This document shows positions 23,501 through 31,800 of a stretch of 64,000 nt of DNA, piece after piece. Position numbers and translations under genes: made by a program. Below the pieces are notes generated by a model that had not been told where the DNA came from, did no database searches, and worked only from the letters and a program-made list of their open reading frames with translations. The stretch is taken from assembly GCA_027704905.1 (NCBI GenBank), contig JANIIK010000536.1, positions 162,501-226,500 of the forward strand. The letters run 5' to 3'. Within the stretch, counting starts at the first letter, position 1. Every line of letters begins with the position of its first letter. The DNA comes from Muraenolepis orangiensis. Its lineage: Eukaryota; Chordata; Actinopteri; Gadiformes; Muraenolepididae.

Positions 23501-26379
23501 ACACAGTACCAGATAGTAACGTATATTACAGTAAACTACACAGTTCCAGATAGTACTGTATATTACAGGAAACTACCGTACCAGACAGTACTGTATATTA
23601 CAGTAAACTACACAGTACCAGATAGTACTGTGTATTACAGGAAACTACACAGTACCAGATAGTAACGTATATTACAGTAAACTACACAGTACCAGATAGT
23701 ACTGTATATTACAGGAAACTACACAGTACCAGATAGTACTGTATATTACAGTAAACTACACAGTACAGTGCTGTATATTACAGGAAACTACACAGTACCA
23801 GATTGTACTGTATATTACAGTAAACTACACAGTACCAGATAGTACTGTGTATTACAGTAAACTACACAGTACAGTGCTGTATATTACAGGAAACTACACA
23901 GTACCAGATTGTACTGTATATTACAGTAAACTACACAGTGCAGTATATTACAGGAAACTACACAGTACCAGATTGTACTGTATATTACAGGAAACGACAG
24001 TTCCAGATAGTACTGTATATACAGTAAACTCACTGTATAATCGTACTGTGTCTTACAGTAACTACCACCCATGACTCCATCAGTCCACTGACCTGACGTG
24101 GGCGGCCCAGGCCACCGTGACGATCAGGAAGGTCATTAAATAAATGCAGATTTTCGTGCTCAATAAAACCTGAACGCTCTCCTTCAACTCCTAAAGGACA
24201 ATCAAGGTCAGTATTCAATACATGTGGTAGTACACATCACAGTACTTAATACACGTGGTAGTACACATCACAGTACTTAATACACATGGTAGTACACATC
24301 ACAGTACTTAATACATGTGGTAGTACACATCACAGTACTTAATACATGTACATACAAGATGAGAGATTAGGTGTCAAATATACAGATTTACTGTCTTACA
24401 TTTAGTGTTAATTAACAACATAGACACATAAACATAATGGTAAATAGTATATACACACACAATTATTATATGATAGGCCTACTATGAATTAATTACCTCG
24501 TTGTCTCCGATCTTGGTGTGAGCGACGGGTAAAATCTGTAAAGAGGAAAGGTTTAAGTCACAGGTTTAGGTTTAAGTCGCTAAACCCTGGTCCTACCATG
24601 ACCAGGTTTACCCCTGGTGTCCTACCATGACCAGGTCCACCCCTAGTGTCCTACCATGACCAGGTCCACCCCTAGTGTCCTACCATGACCAGGTCCACCC
24701 CTAGTGTCCTACCATTACCAGGTCCACCCCTAGTGTCCTACCATGACCAGGTCCACCCCTGGTGTCCTACCATGACCAGGTCCACCCCTAGTGTCCTACC
24801 ATGACCAGGTCCACCCCTAGTGTCCTACCATGACCAGGTCCACCCCTAGTGTCCTACCATGACCAGGTCCACCCCTAGTGTCCTACCATGACCAGGTCCA
24901 CCCCTAGTGTCCTACCATGACCAGGTCCACCCCTGGTGTCCTACCATGACCAGGTCCACCCCTAGTGTCCTACCATGACCAGGTCCACCCCTGGTGTCCT
25001 ACCATGACCAGGTCCACCCCTGGTGTCCTACCATGACCAGGTCCACCCCTGGGGTCCTACCATGACCAGGTCCACCCCTAGTGTCCTACCATGACCAGGT
25101 CCACCCCTGGGGTCCTACCATTACCAGGTCCACCCCTAGTGTCTTACCATGACCAGGTCCACCCCTGGGGTCCTACCATGACCAGGTCCACCCCTAGTGT
25201 CCTACCATGACCAGGTCCACCCCTAGTGTCCTACCATGACCAGGTCCACCCCTAGTGTCCTACCATGACCAGGTCCACCCCTAGTGTCCTACCATGACCA
25301 GGTCCACCCCTAGTGTCCTACCATGACCAGGTCCACCCCTAGTGTCCTACCATGACCAGGTCCACCCCTGGTGTCCTACCATGACCAGGTCCACCCCTAG
25401 TGTCCTACCATGACCAGGTCCACCCCTGGTGTCCTACCATGACCAGGTCCACCCCTGGTGTCCTACCATGACCAGGTCCACCCCTGGGGTCCTACCATGA
25501 CCAGGTCCACCCCTAGTGTCCTACCATGACCAGGTCCACCCCTGGGGTCCTACCATTACCAGGTCCACCCCTAGTGTCTTACCATGACCAGGTCCACCCC
25601 TGGGGTCCTACCATGACCAGGTCCACCCCTAGTGTCCTACCATGACCAGGTCCACCCCTGGTGTCCTACCATGACCACAGGTCCACCCCTAGTGTCCTAC
25701 CATGACCAGGTCCACCCCTGGGGTCCTACCATTACCAGGTCCACCCCTAGTGTCTTACCATGACCAGGTCCACCCCTGGGGTCCTACCATGACCAGGTCC
25801 ACCCCTAGTGTCCTACCATGACCCATGTCCCAGCCAGGTCCACCCCTAGTGTCCTACCATGACCAGGTCCACCCCTGGTGTCCTACCATGACATTTAGGG
25901 CATTTGGCAGACGCTTTTATCCAAAGCGACTTAGGAGTACATTTGTTGAAGCAGACAATAGCATAACACTGAGGTACGCAAACATAAAAATAGAGCAGTT
26001 CTACCGTTCTACCAGTTCTGCCAGTTCTACCCCTGGTATCCTACCATGACCAGGTCTACCCTAGGGTCCTACCCCTGGTGTCCTACCCCTGGTATTCTAC
26101 AATGACCAGGTCTACCCCTGGTGTCCTTCCCCTGGGGTCCTACCCCTGGTATCCTTCCCCTGGTATCCTACCCCTATGTCCTACCCCTGGTATCCTACCA
26201 TGACCGTGGCTATGATGGAGATCAGGGCGTCGCTGTAGGCCAGGAGGCGGTGGGAGGACTGCGTGCTGCCGCCGGTGTTACAGTGAGGACTGCTGGGTCC
26301 TCCGGAGACGCTCCTCCCCGGTCGCTCGCTCCTCCTCCGGTACCCGCTGCTCCTCCTCCGGTACCCGCTGCTCCTCCAT
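16920..26379 (-). CDS. tmem175: TMEM175, endolysosomal potassium/proton channel, 10 coding exons
   Basis: Two-repeat six-helix channel of late endosomes and lysosomes. Exons in coding order: 26379-26199, 24535-24497, 24190-24093, 22351-22300, 21959-21924, 21280-21197, 20450-20286, 18335-18257, 18053-17927 and 17571-16920. All have GT/AG junctions, and exons 2-10 form one frame of 443 codons. With about 60 codons in exon 1 the length is near 504, as in human. Each repeat has an RxxxFSD-type motif: RLLAYSD in exon 1 and RLEAFSDGVYAIVATLLILD in exons 9-10. Exon 1 appears frameshifted. The gene converges on cds1 and diverges from prkg2. Confidence 0.93.
17633..17880. repeat. Dispersed interspersed repeat, copy 2, tmem175 intron 9
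   Basis: Diverged relative of 5362-5530 (TTTGTCTGTGATAACTCCAC, TACGGAATTGGACATC). It occupies most of the intron between exons 9 and 10. Confidence 0.55.
17927..18053 (-). CDS. tmem175: tmem175 exon 9 (second FSD helix)
   Basis: Encodes EEELPDPGLLYQLSDPLSK then RLEAFSDGVYAIVATLLILD. The RxxxFSD motif of the second repeat is intact. The donor splits the Cys codon of LDIC. Confidence 0.96.
18060..18240. repeat. (TATAGA)-type microsatellite, tmem175 intron 8
   Basis: TATA and TAGA runs fill the intron between exons 8 and 9. Confidence 0.93.
18257..18335 (-). CDS. tmem175: tmem175 exon 8
   Basis: Encodes SYVLLAIVTFLPYISQLLKW and CRSKAM. Acceptor CTGTTTCAG, donor G|GTGAGC within a Gly codon. 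Confidence 0.93.
18344..18898. repeat. 26-bp minisatellite, about 21 copies, tmem175 intron 7
   Basis: Core CCACCAGGTAGTAGAGTAAG, highly homogeneous. Confidence 0.96.
18905..19090. repeat. Dispersed interspersed repeat, copy 3
   Basis: Close to copy 1: GTCTGTCTGTTAGCAAGATA, then TTATGTACAGAATTGGACAA and GGTGTGGTGGAGGTATG. Sequence 19091-19341 holds nothing further that I recognise. Confidence 0.65.
19350..19803. mobile_element. hAT-like non-autonomous element with 8-bp TSD, second family
   Basis: The 5' end CAGGGGTTCCCAACC is inverted at the 3' end as GGTTGTGAACCCCTG. It is flanked by ATCTAACA at 19342-19349 and 19804-19811. 454 bp, no transposase. CAGGGGTTC-type ends are typical of hAT elements. 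Confidence 0.85.
19855..20265. repeat. GGTACC-rich 10/14-bp array, tmem175 intron 7
   Basis: Units GTACCACCTG and GTACCACGCACCTG, with GGTACC palindromes throughout. It ends about 20 bp from the exon 7 donor. Confidence 0.94.
20286..20450 (-). CDS. tmem175: tmem175 exon 7
   Basis: Encodes AVVVVYAFGRPHLLKEEIQ and, near the end, CFLASIFSFIFLQL; 55 codons in phase 0. Donor GTGAGC. A GGTACC-rich array starts about 20 bp into the following intron. Confidence 0.93.
20597..21098. mobile_element. Foldback-like inverted repeat, tmem175 intron 6
   Basis: Arms 20597-20768 and 20937-21098 are inverse complements at roughly 90 percent identity by eye, with a loop of about 168 bp. The outer end is GGTGTGAAGGGGCGTGGCTT. 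No target duplication seen. A strong donor-like CAG|GTGAGT sits in the right arm at about 21023. Confidence 0.7.
21197..21280 (-). CDS. tmem175: tmem175 exon 6
   Basis: Encodes FSLMATFPENHLGILLFC and GCVMVIGLMQ, 28 codons in phase 0. Acceptor TCTCAG, donor GTAGAG. Confidence 0.94.
21480..21915. repeat. Two tandem arrays, tmem175 intron 5
   Basis: 21480-21672: about four units with core CACTCATCACTAGAGGAGAG. 21675-21915: GGTGGTGGAGGTTAG-type purine-rich units. Confidence 0.85.
21924..21959 (-). CDS. tmem175: tmem175 exon 5 (36-bp microexon)
   Basis: Twelve codons, ACMMLITFLPYT, matching the human LACMM-ITFLP segment and needed to join exons 4 and 6 in phase. Acceptor TGTTTCAG, donor GTGAGT. 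Confidence 0.93.
22020..22260. repeat. 27-bp and shorter tandem units, tmem175 intron 4
   Basis: Core CTCATACTAACTCCATAATA, decaying towards exon 4. Confidence 0.88.
22300..22351 (-). CDS. tmem175: tmem175 exon 4
   Basis: Encodes LFQVIVRIDDCLALLNL after the split Arg codon. Acceptor TTTTCTGCAG, donor GTAAAT. Confidence 0.93.
22650..22870 (-). mobile_element. LINE 3' UTR fragment inside minisatellite
   Basis: Inverse complement of part of 56400-56605 (TTTAGCAACTGTAAACTGTA, GCACTCTGGTTAGATGCTAA), ending in an AATCTAATC-type tail. Confidence 0.7.
22945..23010 (-). repeat. Dispersed teleost repeat fragment (GACGCTTTTATCCAAAGCGACTTA type)
   Basis: Reads CTTGTAAGTCGCTTTGGATA and TAAATGTAAATGTAAATGT. 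Related pieces at 25890-26005, 46190-46330 and 54908-55390. It resembles fish MITE/SINE-associated repeats; class not assigned. Confidence 0.6.
24093..24190 (-). CDS. tmem175: tmem175 exon 3
   Basis: Encodes ELKESVQVLLSTKICIYLM then TFLIVTVAWAAHV. The TFLIVTVAWAAH string is strongly conserved in TMEM175. The donor splits an Arg codon. Confidence 0.95.
24208..24345. repeat. 30-bp minisatellite, about 5 copies, tmem175 intron 2
   Basis: Core GTGGTAGTACACATCACAGT, just upstream of exon 3 on the minus strand. Confidence 0.92.
24497..24535 (-). CDS. tmem175: tmem175 exon 2
   Basis: Thirteen codons, ILPVAHTKIGDNE, continuing the first helix (human has ILPVTHTEI here). Acceptor TTTACAG, donor GTAATT, phase 0 on both sides. 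Confidence 0.9.
24590..26195. repeat. 29-bp minisatellite, about 50 copies, tmem175 intron 1
   Basis: Plus-strand core CAGGTCCACCCCTAGTGTCC followed by TACCATGAC. It degrades near exon 1. On the minus strand each unit contains GGTCATGGTAGGA, the exon 1 end and donor. Confidence 0.96.
25890..26005 (+). repeat. Dispersed teleost repeat inserted in 29-bp array
   Basis: Contains CATTTGGCAGACGCTTTTAT and CCAAAGCGACTTAGGAG, then a segment closely matching 54985-55040. Confidence 0.7.
26199..26379 (-). CDS. tmem175: tmem175 exon 1, first YSD helix; apparent frameshift
   Basis: The ATG at 26379-26377 opens an acidic frame (MEEQRVPEEEQRVPEEE) that meets TAA at 26280-26278. The conserved RLLAYSDALISIIATVM, which joins exon 2 in phase, lies in the +1 frame; that frame has no ATG between its upstream stop and the motif. 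Either the assembly has an indel, the allele is broken, or the start lies elsewhere. A 21-bp in-frame duplication (EQRVPEE twice) sits in the acidic part. Donor ATG|GTAGGA. Confidence 0.75.
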
Positions 26380-26403
26380 GACAGCTGAACGCTCCGGTTC
26401 TTG

Positions 26404-26411
26404 TGACGTCA
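26404..26411. promoter_or_regulatory. CRE palindrome TGACGTCA near tmem175 start
   Basis: Perfect CREB/ATF consensus 25 bp upstream of the tmem175 ATG. Function is inferred from position and consensus only. Confidence 0.5.
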
Positions 26412-26841
26412 CGTTCTGTTTGGCAACAAGACGGAACAGCTGATCGTTGTTCAGCGGAAATGACGTGTTTTTTGCGCGTCACATTCACAAAATAAAAAAA
26501 TAATAAAAAAAGAAATCCATTGTTTTTGGATTCAACTCTGTATTGTTATTATTATTATTATTATTATTATTAATAATAGTAATTATATTAGTTTGGGAGT
26601 AGTTCAATTTTTTTGGTATAAATATCCTAAAAAACCTTTTGACAGCGTCAATCCCACTCGTGTGATTCTTGTTTCTACCACTGGAGGGCGCTAAATGTTC
26701 TAAAGTAGAGTTGTTGTCTTACAACTGATTCTGGCTTCAATGAAACAGTTAAATTAATACGTGTAATATGAATGTGGTCAATATTGTAACTTTAAATCAT
26801 ATATCATACCGTATTCGTTAAGCTGTGTTATTAACGTTAAG

Positions 26842-26909
<68 letters not shown>

Positions 26910-27297
26910 ACTGTACTGTCTTTACTGTGTAATCACTTAGAATTGTTTTTGTAGATTTTTGTAGAAATGAATCAATTGAATGCTGACCCAAACGGTCTGC
27001 TCGTGTGTTCTGTACACCTGGTGGACGACAAGTGTAAGTGCAGTTAAAAAAAGTTTTTCCCCTGCCCCAAAAACACCACTGAACACCACTTCTCGATATT
27101 ACCCTGCTATTCTATATATATAGAAATAACTCTAAATACATTAGAATGAATTATTCATTATATGCCGAGGATGAACCAGATAGGCTTCTATATATATATA
27201 TATATACACATATACATATACATATACATATGCCATTGCGGGGCGTTATTGTTGAAAATGTTTCATCAAACCGGAACACGCTTCGATCACCGATCAG

Positions 27298-27305
27298 TGA
27301 CGTCA
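27298..27305. promoter_or_regulatory. CRE palindrome TGACGTCA in intergenic region
   Basis: Second perfect consensus, about 950 bp before the prkg2 ATG, with a CACGTCA half-like site 16 bp downstream. Confidence 0.45.
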
Positions 27306-27341
27306 TCACTTCTCTGAATCACGTCACTACAGTCACGGCAC

Positions 27342-27622
<281 letters not shown>

Positions 27623-28127
27623 TTTAAACTCAAATTAAGGCTTTGTTCGATATTGGATTCCGATCGGAGCGTCCAAGTTGACCGTAAGTCCGGACCGATG
27701 GCTCTTCATCACAAATACTAAAAGGAACAGGAGTGTTACTTAACCGTGGTTGTACTGTACCCGTTATCAGTGTGTGTGTGTGTGTGTGATTGTTATAGGA
27801 ATGTTTCCCCTCGGAATCCCATGAATGAGGCGCGTCTGTCTGAGCAGACTCAACAGACGCCTTATTGTTTCTGACATTTAGTGTAAAACCACCACGTGAT
27901 CTTATTATTATTATTATTTAGGACTGGCCTGCTGTTAAGTACTTTATTATTACATCAGTGATCTGTGTTTTAGTTTATTCATTGTATTTTATTATTGTAA
28001 TTATTGTAATATTGTATTATACGTCAGACGGTATTTCCTGTTATCGATCCTAAATGGGGTAAATGTTCTGTAACCCAATCCTTCCTTCCTACATAATGAA
28101 TGGATGAATACATGACCATCACTTAGT

Positions 28128-28128
<1 letters not shown>

Positions 28129-28204
<76 letters not shown>

Positions 28205-28233
28205 CTCTCTCGCTCTCTCGCTCTCTCTCTCTA
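28129..28233. repeat. (CT)~52 tract before prkg2 exon 1
   Basis: CT run with CGCT variants at its 3' end, followed by CTAG, which fits a 3' splice site 17 bp before the ATG. Confidence 0.95.
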
Positions 28234-28250
28234 GGTCTTGTGTTGGTACA

Positions 28251-28843
28251 ATGGGAAACGACTCCATGAAGTCCAGGTGTTTTAAACCAAGTCGATGCTC
28301 CCTCTCCTCCTCATTGGAAGAGGAGGAGCAGGCCCAGCTGGAGGCCCTCCAGGAGGTCCTGAAGGCCCTGAGGCGGCGGGTGGAGGAGGTGGAGAAGGAG
28401 AACTGCAAGAAGGAAGCTGAGCTGAGTGCCAAAAACCAACACATCCGGTCTCTCCAGGAGCAGCTGGCCCACCTCGGAGAAGAGCTGCGGAGAGAGCGCC
28501 TTCGGATCACCGAGCTCCGGGACCTGGTCCGACCCCCTGGGGACTCGGGCCTAGGAGACCCGGGCCCAGGTGACCCGGGCTCAGGAGACCCGGGCTCAGG
28601 GGACCGGGGCTCAGGGGACCCGGGCTCAGGGGACCCGGGTGGGGACCCAGGTGGGGACCCCGGGGGCCGGACCTCAGGGGGCTTCTCTCTCAGAGCCCAG
28701 GGCAGCGGGCGCTGCAGGGACCCGGGGGACAAGCGGAGGGGAGCCAAGGCGGGGGTCTCAGCGGAGCCCACCTCCAGGACCTACGACACCAGCGGCCTCC
28801 CCGAGTTCTCCCTGGAGACGGCCCGCGTGCCCAAAGATGCCAG
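28251..28843 (+). CDS. prkg2: prkg2 exon 1: myristoylation site, coiled coil, pseudosubstrate
   Basis: Begins MGNDSMKSRCFKPSR, so Gly2 is available for myristoylation as in known PKG II. Residues 22-92 are a charged heptad-rich coiled coil for dimerisation. Residues 101-139 are tandem Gly-Ser-Gly-Asp-Pro units, absent from mammalian PKG II as I know it. KRRGAKAGVSAEP is the autoinhibitory segment. The exon ends with a split codon at AG|GTGACA. A CTAG acceptor after a (CT)n tract 17 bp before the ATG suggests an upstream non-coding exon. Confidence 0.93.
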
Positions 28844-31800
28844 GTGACACCCTCTGACCAAGTGGTCCTCAGCTTGTGTCTTTGAATAACGACCCAAAAA
28901 TACAAATGTATTTACCAATAATCAAACCCCTTAATGTACTGTGGGAGCGTTTTGGAGCAAACAGAAAGCTGCAAGAGTTGGGGCTCAATTCAATGAAACA
29001 GTGAGACATTGAAACATGAATTAACATGAAACTATTAGTTATTAATGGGCTTCTTCTAAGACCTCTGCTCTGAGACCCACCCACTGAGAACCACGGGTCT
29101 AACCCAGACCTAAAACAATTAGCTCTGAGTCACTTTTGAAACAAGCATCTGCCAAAATAATCCATTCTATGAATCCATGGGAGGATGGGTATGGGATCAG
29201 GTGTTGTGTTAAGGATTAAGGACACAGCTCTCCCTCCCTGTTGGGTTACGGTAGTGAACAGCTCTCCCTCCCTGTTGGGTTACGGTAGTGAACAGCTCTC
29301 CCTCTCTGTTGGGTTACGGTAGTGAACAGCTCTCCCTCCCTGTTGGGTTACGGTAGTGAACAGCTCTCCCTCTCTGTTGGGTTACGGTAGTGAACAGCTC
29401 TCCGTCTCTGTTGGGTTACGGTAGTGAACAGCTCTCCCTCTCTGTTGGGTTACGGTAGTGAACAGCACTCCCTCTCTGTTGGGCTACGGTAGTGAACAGC
29501 TCTCCCTCTCTGTTGGGTTACGGTAGTGAACAGCTCTCCCTCTCTGTTGGGTTACGGTAGTGAACAGCACTCCCTCTCTGTTGGGTTACGGTAGTGAACA
29601 GCTCTCCCTCTCTGTTGGGTTACGGTAGTGAACAGCTCTCCCTCTGTTGGGTTACGGTAGTGAACAGGACACAGCTCTCCCTCTCTGTTGGGTTACAGTA
29701 GTGAACAGGACACAGCTCCCTCTGTCTGTTGGGTTACGGTAGTGAACAGCTCTCCGTCTCTGTTGGGTTACGGTAGTGAACAGCTCTCTGTCTCTGTTGG
29801 GTTACGGTAGTGAACAGGACACAGCTCTCCCTCTCTGTTGGGTTACAGTAGTGAACAGGACACAGCTCTCCCTCTCTGATGAGTTACGGTAGTGAACAGC
29901 TCTCCCTCTCTTCTGTTAGGTTACAGTAGTGAACAGGACACAGCTCTCTCTCTCTGTTGGGTTAAGGTAGTGAACAGCTCTCCCTCTCTGTTGGGTTACG
30001 GTAGTAAACAACTCTCCTTGTCTGTTGGGTTACGTTAGTTAATAGCTCTCCCTCTCTGTTGGGTTACTGTAGTGAACAGCTCTCCCTCTCTGTCGGGTTA
30101 CGGTAGTGAACAGCTCTCCCTCTCTGTTAGGTTACAGTAGTGAACAGGACACAGCTCCCCCTCTCTGTTGGGTTACGGTAGTGAACAGCTCTCCCTCTCT
30201 GTTAGGTTACAGTAGTGAACAGGACACAGCTCTCCCTCCCTGTTGGGTTACGGTGGTGAACAGCTCTCCCTCTCTGTTGGGTTACAGTAGTGAACAGCTC
30301 TCCCTATCTGTGGGTTATGGTAGTGAACAGGACACAGCTCTCCCTCTCTGATGAGTTACGTTAGTGAACAGCTCTCCCTCTCTGTTAGGTTACAGTAGTG
30401 AACAGGACACAGCTCTCTCTCTCTGTTGGGTTACGGTAGTGAACAGCTCTCCCTCTCTGTTGGGTTACGGTAGTAAACAACTCTCCTTGTCTGTTGGGTT
30501 ACGTTAGTTAATAGCTCTCCCTCTCTGTTGGGTTACTGTAGTGAACAGCTCTCCCTCTCTGTCGGGTTACGGTAGTGAACAGGACACAGCTCCCCCTCTC
30601 TGTTGGGTTACGGTAGTGAACAGCTCTCCCTCTCTGTTAGGTTACAGTAGTGAACAGGACACAGCTCTCCCTCCCTGTTGGGTTACGGTGGTGAACAGCT
30701 CTCCCTCTCTGTTGGGTTACAGTAGTGAACAGCTCTCCCTATCTGTGGGTTATGGTAGTGAACAGGACACAGCTCTCCCTCTCTGTGGGGTTATGGTAGT
30801 GAACAGCTCTCCCTCTCTGTTGGGTTACGGTAGTGAACAGGACACAGCTCTCCCTCTCTGTTGGGTTACGGTAGTGAACAGGACACAGCTCTCCCTTTCT
30901 GTTGGCTTACGCTAGTGAACAGCTCTCCCTCTCTGATGGGTTACGCTAGTGAACTGGACACAGCTCTCCCTCTCTGTTGGGTTACGGTAGTGAACAGTTG
31001 TCCGTCTCTGTTGGGTTATGGTAGTGAACAGGACTCCCTCTCTGTTGGGTTACGGTAGTGAACAGCTCTCCCTCTCTGTTGGGTTACGGTAGTGAACAGC
31101 TCTTCATCTCTGTTGGGTTACGGTAGTGAACAGCTCTCCCTCTCTGTTGGGTTACGGTAGTGAACAGCTCTCCCTCTCTGTTGGGTTACAGTAGTGAACA
31201 GGACACAGCTCTCCCTCTCTGTGGGGTTATGGTAGTGAACAGCTCTCCCTCTCTGTTAGGTTACGGTAGTGAACAGGACACAGCTCTCCCTCTCTGTTGG
31301 GTTACGGTAGTGAACAGGACACAGCTCTCCCTTTCTGTTGGGTTACGGTAGTGAACAGCTCTCCCTCTCTGATGGGTTACGCTAGTGAACAGGACACAGC
31401 TCTCCCTCTCTGTTGGGTTACGGTAGTGAACAGCTCTCTCTCTCTGTTGGGTTACGGTAGTGAACAGCTCTCCCTCTCTGTTGGGTTACGGTAGTGAACA
31501 GCTCTTCATCTCTGTTGGGTTACGGTAGTGAACAGCTCTCCCTCTCTGTTGGGTTACGGTAGTGAACAGCTCTCCCTCTCTGTTGGGTTATGGTAGTGAA
31601 CAGCTCTCCCTCTCTGTTGGATTACAGTAGTGTACAGCTCTCCCTCTCTGTTGGGTTACGGTAGTGAACAGCTCTCCGTCTCTGTTGGGTTACGGTAGTG
31701 AACAGCTCTCCCTGTCTGTTGGGTTACAGTAGGGCACAGGACACAGCTCTCCCTCTCTGTTGGGTTACGGTAGTGAACAGGACACAGCTCTCTCTCTCTG

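Larger units (their letters stand above)
22383..24050. repeat. About 37-bp minisatellite, interrupted, tmem175 intron 3
   Basis: Core CTACACAGTACCAGATAGTA, with ATTACAGTAAA/ATTACAGGAAA alternation. Interrupted by a LINE 3' tail at about 22650-22870 and a dispersed repeat at about 22945-23010. Confidence 0.93.
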
